Of a stretch of 9,506 nucleotides of DNA, positions 5,739 to 9,506 are shown piece by piece. Below the pieces are notes generated by a model. The model saw only the letters and a list, made by a program, of their open reading frames with translations. It did not search any database and was not told where the DNA came from. Source of the stretch: Candidatus Methylomirabilis sp. GTDB taxonomy: Bacteria > Patescibacteriota > Patescibacteriia > DYHP01. Made by a program: the position numbers and the translations under genes. Where the stretch lies: the NCBI GenBank assembly GCA_020724105.1, contig DYHP01000002.1, positions 1 to 9,506 on the forward strand. The letters are read 5' to 3'. The number at the start of each line of letters is the position of its first letter. The first letter of the stretch is position 1.

Positions 5739-7352
5739 ATGTATAACCACGACCATGAAAATGAAGTAACTTTTTTCGCCGAAACCAACTTCCGCGACGA
5801 AAGAAAAAAATTCGGCATTAAAACTGACGACAGGCGGCGGCATGTTTATATTATCGGCAAAACCGGCACGGGCAAAACCAACTTAATTGAAAACATGGTT
5901 ATTTCCGACATAAACGCCGGCCACGGCGTTGCTTTGGTTGACCCACACGGCGACAGCGCGGAAAAAATTATTGATTTTATTCCGCCTCATCGGGTTAACG
6001 ACGTGGTTTATTTTAATCCGGCAGACGACGAATACCCGATAGGTTTTAACATTTTGGAAATTACCGAGCCGAAACACAAGCATTTAGTCGCCGCCGGAAT
6101 GATGGGGGTTTTCAAAAAAATCTGGCCCGATGTTTGGTCGGCAAGAATGGAATATATTTTAAGCAATGCCATTTTGGCGCTTCTGGATTATCCCGGCTCC
6201 ACGCTTTTGGGAGTTAATCGTTTGTTTGCCGACAGGGAGTACCGAAGGAGGTTCGTGGCAAACATCAAAGATCCGGTAGTAAAAAGTTTCTGGGTCGATG
6301 ATTTTGAGAAATGGCAGGACAAATTCCGCAGCGAAGCAATTTCTCCAATTCAAAATAAAGTCGGACAGTTTCTTTCGGCTTCAATTATCCGAAATATTGT
6401 CGCGCAGGTTAAATCAACAGTCAATATGCGCGACATTATGGACACCGGTAAAATTTTAATCGTTAATTTGGCAAAAGGTAGAATCGGCGAGGACAGTTCC
6501 AAACTCATGGGCGGCATGGTGGTCACTAAACTTCAGTTGGCGGCAATGGAACGGATTAATGCGCCGGAAAAAGAACGTAGGGATTTTTATCTTTTTGTCG
6601 ACGAGTTCCAGAATTTTGTCACCGAAAGTTTCGCCAATATTTTGTCGGAAGCGAGAAAATACAGGCTGAATTTAACCATTGTCCATCAGTACATTGAGCA
6701 GTTAGACGAAAAGGTGCGGGCTGCGGTTTTTGGCAATGTCGGCAGTATCGTTACATTCAGGGTTGGCGCAGCCGACGCCGAGATATTAGAGAAGGAATTC
6801 ACGCCCGTATTTACCATGGACGATTTGGTTAATCTGCCGAAATACAATATTTATTTGAAATTGATGATTGATGGCGTGGCTTCCAATCCTTTTTCCGCCA
6901 CCGTTCTTCCTCCCAGCGACCAAAGAGCGGGCATCTCTGAACGGGTTATTAAAGTTTCGCGGGAACGCTACGCAACTTCAAGGGAAGTCATTGAGGATAA
7001 AATTTTGCGCTGGAGCGGCATGAGAGGCGGCGAAGAGGGCGAGGAAGGCGTAAGACCTATAAGTCCCATAAGTCACATAAGACCTATAAGTCCCATAGGA
7101 CCTAGACGCGCGCCGCCTCGCCGTTTTGACGAGACAAGTCAGCCTCCGCGTCGTTATAGCGAGACAGGTTCGCAAAAACCTCGATTTCAAAAACCCGCTC
7201 CAAGCCGCGAACCTCCAAAACCCCGCGTTATGCGCGAGGCCCCGTATAATCACAAGGGTGCTATACGGGGCGCAACAACGAGAGAAGGCGAATTGGTTAC
7301 CCCAAAAACGGAGGAAGAAGTCACGCTGGATAAGTTATTGGGGACGGAATAA
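5739..7352 (+). CDS. VirD4/HerA-like type IV secretion ATPase without membrane helices
   Basis: 537 aa. It is a RecA-fold DNA-pumping ATPase of the HerA/VirD4/TraG superfamily. Walker A GKTGTGKT is at residues 40-47, DPHGD at 68-72, and Walker B YLFVDEFQNF at 284-293 with D288 and E289, followed by SEARKYRLNLTIVHQYIEQL (303-322) with a sensor-like HQ. The core runs from about 10 to 425. The last 110 residues are a charged, Pro/Arg-rich tail that includes repeat-encoded peptides (RPISPI twice, residues 439-453, and APYNHKGAIRGA, 501-512). The final EEEVTLDKLLGTE looks like conserved coding sequence. Unlike classical VirD4 it has no N-terminal membrane helices, so it probably acts with the membrane protein upstream. 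Its first residues (NEVTFFAETNFRDERKKFGI) suit the linker and first strand of one-piece homologues, which supports a gene split. ATG 5739 is the only plausible start; there is no clear Shine-Dalgarno motif. The substrate, DNA or protein, cannot be told. Confidence 0.88.
   Translation: MYNHDHENEVTFFAETNFRDERKKFGIKTDDRRRHVYIIGKTGTGKTNLIENMVISDINAGHGVALVDPHGDSAEKIIDFIPPHRVNDVVYFNPADDEYPIGFNILEITEPKHKHLVAAGMMGVFKKIWPDVWSARMEYILSNAILALLDYPGSTLLGVNRLFADREYRRRFVANIKDPVVKSFWVDDFEKWQDKFRSEAISPIQNKVGQFLSASIIRNIVAQVKSTVNMRDIMDTGKILIVNLAKGRIGEDSSKLMGGMVVTKLQLAAMERINAPEKERRDFYLFVDEFQNFVTESFANILSEARKYRLNLTIVHQYIEQLDEKVRAAVFGNVGSIVTFRVGAADAEILEKEFTPVFTMDDLVNLPKYNIYLKLMIDGVASNPFSATVLPPSDQRAGISERVIKVSRERYATSREVIEDKILRWSGMRGGEEGEEGVRPISPISHIRPISPIGPRRAPPRRFDETSQPPRRYSETGSQKPRFQKPAPSREPPKPRVMREAPYNHKGAIRGATTREGELVTPKTEEEVTLDKLLGTE
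7052..7097. repeat. In-frame direct repeat in the ATPase tail
   Basis: The 19-mer AAGACCTATAAGTCCCATA occurs exactly at 7052-7070 and 7079-7097. The period of 27 bp (9 codons) keeps it in frame as RPISPI-S-H-I-RPISPI. The spacer also contains a partial copy (AGTCACATA). Confidence 0.85.
7239..7271. repeat. In-frame palindromic repeat in the ATPase tail
   Basis: GCCCCGTATA (7239-7248) and its exact complement TATACGGGGC (7262-7271) flank a 13-nt spacer. The element is translated as APYNHKGAIRGA within the disordered tail, with no stop. Confidence 0.8.
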
Positions 7353-7407
7353 AATTTGTCCCGATGGAAACGAGACAAGTTTCACGAGCGTAAGCGAGTA
7401 AGTTTCT
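7352..7407. repeat. Intergenic repeat-like sequence before the VirB6-like gene
   Basis: AAATTTGTC (7352-7360) pairs with GACAAGTTT (7374-7382, 8 of 9). GTTTC-type words recur at 7379 and 7402 around CGAGCGTAAGCGAG. The 11-mer ACGAGACAAGT (7370-7380) also occurs at 7129-7139 inside the ATPase tail. There is no proper T tract, so I do not call it a terminator. Confidence 0.5.
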
Positions 7408-7422
7408 AGTTTTTGGTAATTT

Positions 7423-7431
7423 TGATATAAT
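7423..7431 (+). promoter_or_regulatory. Extended -10 promoter for the VirB6-like gene
   Basis: TGATATAAT is identical to the element at 4318-4326. It ends 8 nt before the ATG at 7440, so transcription would start at or within a base or two of the start codon, giving an essentially leaderless mRNA. No good -35 box is seen. Confidence 0.6.
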
Positions 7432-7439
7432 ATATTTGT

Positions 7440-8903
7440 ATGCCTCTGGGAGGAACTAAACAAAAATGGCTCTTAATGTGCCTTTTGGGGACAATTATTT
7501 TGTCATCTTTTTTTGTTTTAATGAAGCCTGTTATGGCGCTAGAAGACACGCCTGAGGCTCCTGCGGCGGGAGAAACCTCGTCTGAGAAGGATCCTGCGAA
7601 GGATGATGCGACGGAACCTGATAAAAAGAGCAGTACAACCTCGGCGACCATTGCCATGACGGTGTTAGGACCCATTGCCACTCTTTTGTCTTTTATTGTT
7701 AATTTCTTGCTTCATTTAATCACCATCTTCGCTCATTTGTTGATTTATATTGCCGGTTATAACAATTTCGTCAAGGAAACGGCGGTAACCACAGGATGGG
7801 GAATCGTTCGCGACATTGCCAACATGTTTTTCGTGGTTGTGTTTTTGGTGATTGCCATCGGCACGATAATGGGCGTGAAACAATACCACTATAAACAGAC
7901 ACTGCCGAAATTGCTTTTAATGGCCGTTCTTATTAATTTTAGCCTAACGATTTGCGGCGTGATTATTGATTTTGCCCAAGTTATAATGCTCACTTTTGTG
8001 CACGCTTTTGAACAGACGGCCGGAGGCAATTTTATAAACGGATTGGGGCTCAGGGAAGTATCCCTAATAAATAGCGATAATCCTGAGGTTGAATTTTTCA
8101 AACTTATTTTCAGCCAATTTTTGGCGATTTTGGTCACTCTTACCGCTTTCGTGGTGATGGTAATAATGACAATTGTTTTGCTTTTCCGCATCGTGATGCT
8201 TTGGCTTTTGCTCGTGATTTCGCCTTTGGCGTTTTTCGTTTACGCGGTTCCTTCAAAAACCTTCAGCGGGTATTTTGAAGGGCAGTGGTGGAAACCTTTC
8301 ATTAATAATGTCATTTCCGGTCCCATTTTGGCGTTTTTTTTGTGGCTGGCGTTAACGGTTATGGCCGCTCAAGAGCCCTTAACCTCCACTGTCGCGCAGG
8401 AAGTGGCTGAGGGAGGGGAGGGAATTAAGGAATTATCGCTGGGCGCTTCGGAAATGGGTAAGGAGTCAAATTTGCTCAAATATTTAATTTCTCTCGGCAT
8501 GCTCATTGGCGGATTAATGATGACCAAACAATTGGGAGTGATGGGGTCTGATATGGCTGGCAAGGCGCCGGCCTGGATGCAAGCAAAGGCCACTGGCGCG
8601 GCTAAATGGGTGGGAGGAAGGGGTTGGCAGGGGGTTGATGAGCGATTAAAATTGAGGGAGCGCGGCTACGGCGCCCTTTCAAGGGTTCCGGGTTTCAAAT
8701 CTTTTGGCGTAGCAGGGGCATCTAAAGCCAGAGAAGAAAGAGCGGCAAGGATGGGTAAGTTGGAACCAACGATTAATGCGGCCACTCCCCAAGAATTGGA
8801 CCGTTTGCTTAAAATGGAAGCCTTTACAATCAAGAATAAAGATATGCAGGCATTGGCTCAAAAGAGGGCTCTTCACGACTGGAAGTATCAGTCGGCGAAA
8901 TAG
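7440..8903 (+). CDS. VirB6/TrbL-like polytopic membrane protein, ends at an in-frame TAG
   Basis: 487 aa. The N-terminus has a signal peptide: basic TKQK, a hydrophobic stretch at residues 11-29, and a probable cleavage VMA|LED after residue 33. A charged, Ala/Pro/Asp-rich segment (34-68) follows. Hydrophobic segments then lie at about 70-106, 121-146, 156-190, 219-270 (two helices, with LLLVISPLAFFVYAVP), 287-310 and 346-368. The order and the SPLAFF motif resemble the inner-membrane channel component VirB6/TrbL of type IV secretion systems. Residues 370-487 are a hydrophilic, basic, Ala-rich cytoplasmic tail. The ORF ends in TAG, yet the same frame stays open for another 201 codons, so the native protein is probably longer. 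With the ATPase and its membrane partner upstream it forms a type IV secretion-like module. The start follows an extended -10 by 8 nt. The family assignment rests on topology and context. Confidence 0.78.
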   Translation: MPLGGTKQKWLLMCLLGTIILSSFFVLMKPVMALEDTPEAPAAGETSSEKDPAKDDATEPDKKSSTTSATIAMTVLGPIATLLSFIVNFLLHLITIFAHLLIYIAGYNNFVKETAVTTGWGIVRDIANMFFVVVFLVIAIGTIMGVKQYHYKQTLPKLLLMAVLINFSLTICGVIIDFAQVIMLTFVHAFEQTAGGNFINGLGLREVSLINSDNPEVEFFKLIFSQFLAILVTLTAFVVMVIMTIVLLFRIVMLWLLLVISPLAFFVYAVPSKTFSGYFEGQWWKPFINNVISGPILAFFLWLALTVMAAQEPLTSTVAQEVAEGGEGIKELSLGASEMGKESNLLKYLISLGMLIGGLMMTKQLGVMGSDMAGKAPAWMQAKATGAAKWVGGRGWQGVDERLKLRERGYGALSRVPGFKSFGVAGASKAREERAARMGKLEPTINAATPQELDRLLKMEAFTIKNKDMQALAQKRALHDWKYQSAK

Positions 8904-9506
8904 GATGAGTTTAAAAAGAAGTACGAAAAACAGGGATTATCCTCGAAAGATGCGGAGCAGCGGGCTAAATCCGATGTTAAACGCCACCTTTCTTCTACCC
9001 TAAAGGATTATGAAGCGCTGGGCAAAAGCCGAGGCGACAGAAAGATGCAAGATGACGCTTACTCTATCAAACAGTCGCGTCCGGATATTGTTTCGCTTGA
9101 TAAATCTCATGATGGCAGAGTTAAAGAGATTAAGAATCTCACCAAACTGATGACGCCTCTTGACGCGCGCAACAAAATTTCCGCGGCTGCGTTAGAAGAC
9201 CGCGCCGTCTACGATTCCTTGTCTGAGGAACAGAAGGAATTTATAGAAGAGAGGGGCAATACGGCGCAAAAATCAGCTATCCAAAAAATGCGCCAAGGAG
9301 AAGCGTCTTATCAAGAAAAACACCCTGAAGTTATTGATGATCTGGCAAAACGGACGGCATTTATTCAGGGCTTGGGCAATAAAGTTGCTGATATTGACCC
9401 GGAATCTTTGAAGAAAAAAGAAGTGGTTGGCGCGATGGCTGATGACCAGATAGGCGGATTAGCCAAGGTGGGCAAATTGCACATTGATTCTATAGACGTT
9501 TCCCGG
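8904..9506 (+). CDS. In-frame continuation of the VirB6-like tail past the TAG, runs off the window
   Basis: These 201 sense codons continue in the frame of the preceding gene right after its TAG (8901-8903) to the last base, with no stop. The encoded stretch (DEFKKKYEKQGLSSKDAEQ to KLHIDSIDVSR) is hydrophilic and charged, predicted helical, and similar in composition to residues 440-487 before the TAG. There is no start codon at the junction. The first in-frame ATG is 9045, with GAGG at 9031-9034 as a possible ribosome binding site, but starting there would discard clearly coding sequence. The simplest reading is one long protein interrupted by a nonsense codon. A base-call error, read-through, or reassigned UAG are alternatives. 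No function is recognised for this domain. Confidence 0.7.

Noticed and set aside
7126..7401. Open frame of 91 codons at the end of the ATPase gene
   Set aside because: It is in another frame over the Arg/Pro-rich tail, where high GC and repeats leave long chance frames.
8776..9003. Open frame of 75 codons crossing the TAG of the VirB6-like gene, as a possible frameshift partner
   Set aside because: The coding character continues in the original frame after the TAG, so no frameshift is needed and this frame is a shadow.

Overview
The window looks like a piece of a Patescibacteria (Candidate Phyla Radiation) genome, most likely Parcubacteria-like. This rests on gene content (a VirD4/HerA-type ATPase, its membrane partner and a VirB6/TrbL-like protein of a reduced type IV secretion-like apparatus), on coding sequence interrupted by many short palindromic repeats, and on starts that mostly lack a Shine-Dalgarno motif. 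It is inference from style and families; no rRNA or other phylogenetic marker is present. All genes are on the + strand.

Layout. Positions 1-1980 hold recG without its N-terminus (window edge), with all helicase motifs but three extra loops, at least two of them made of palindromic repeat DNA. Positions 1981-2160 are a repeat mosaic followed by a good intrinsic terminator. A sigma70-like promoter then drives thpR (2'-5' RNA ligase/cyclic phosphodiesterase family, 2202-2816). thpR overlaps by 4 nt a chimeric ORF (2813-3388) that starts as a WecG/TagA/CpsF glycosyltransferase, runs through a repeat and ends in an unrelated tail. After an AT-rich gap comes a membrane-anchored protein of unknown function (3479-4057), another repeat patch, and a 57-aa membrane protein (GTG start, 4139-4312).

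The second half is the secretion-like module. It has a 413-aa membrane-anchored protein (4342-5583), a 155-bp gap made almost entirely of two palindromic repeats, a 537-aa soluble VirD4/HerA-like ATPase (5739-7352), another repeat-bearing gap, and a polytopic VirB6/TrbL-like protein (7440-8903). The last ORF ends in a single TAG, after which the same frame stays open for 201 codons to the window edge. The ATPase lacks membrane helices and would need a membrane partner. The 413-aa protein is the natural candidate and may be the N-terminal half of what was once one protein.

The main theme is repeat colonisation. At least eight kinds of short palindromic or tandem repeat lie within 9.5 kb. Some are translated in frame inside recG, thpR, the tagA chimera and the ATPase tail. 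Others sit at the points where genes look split or fused. This suggests the repeats shape proteins and gene structure in this lineage.
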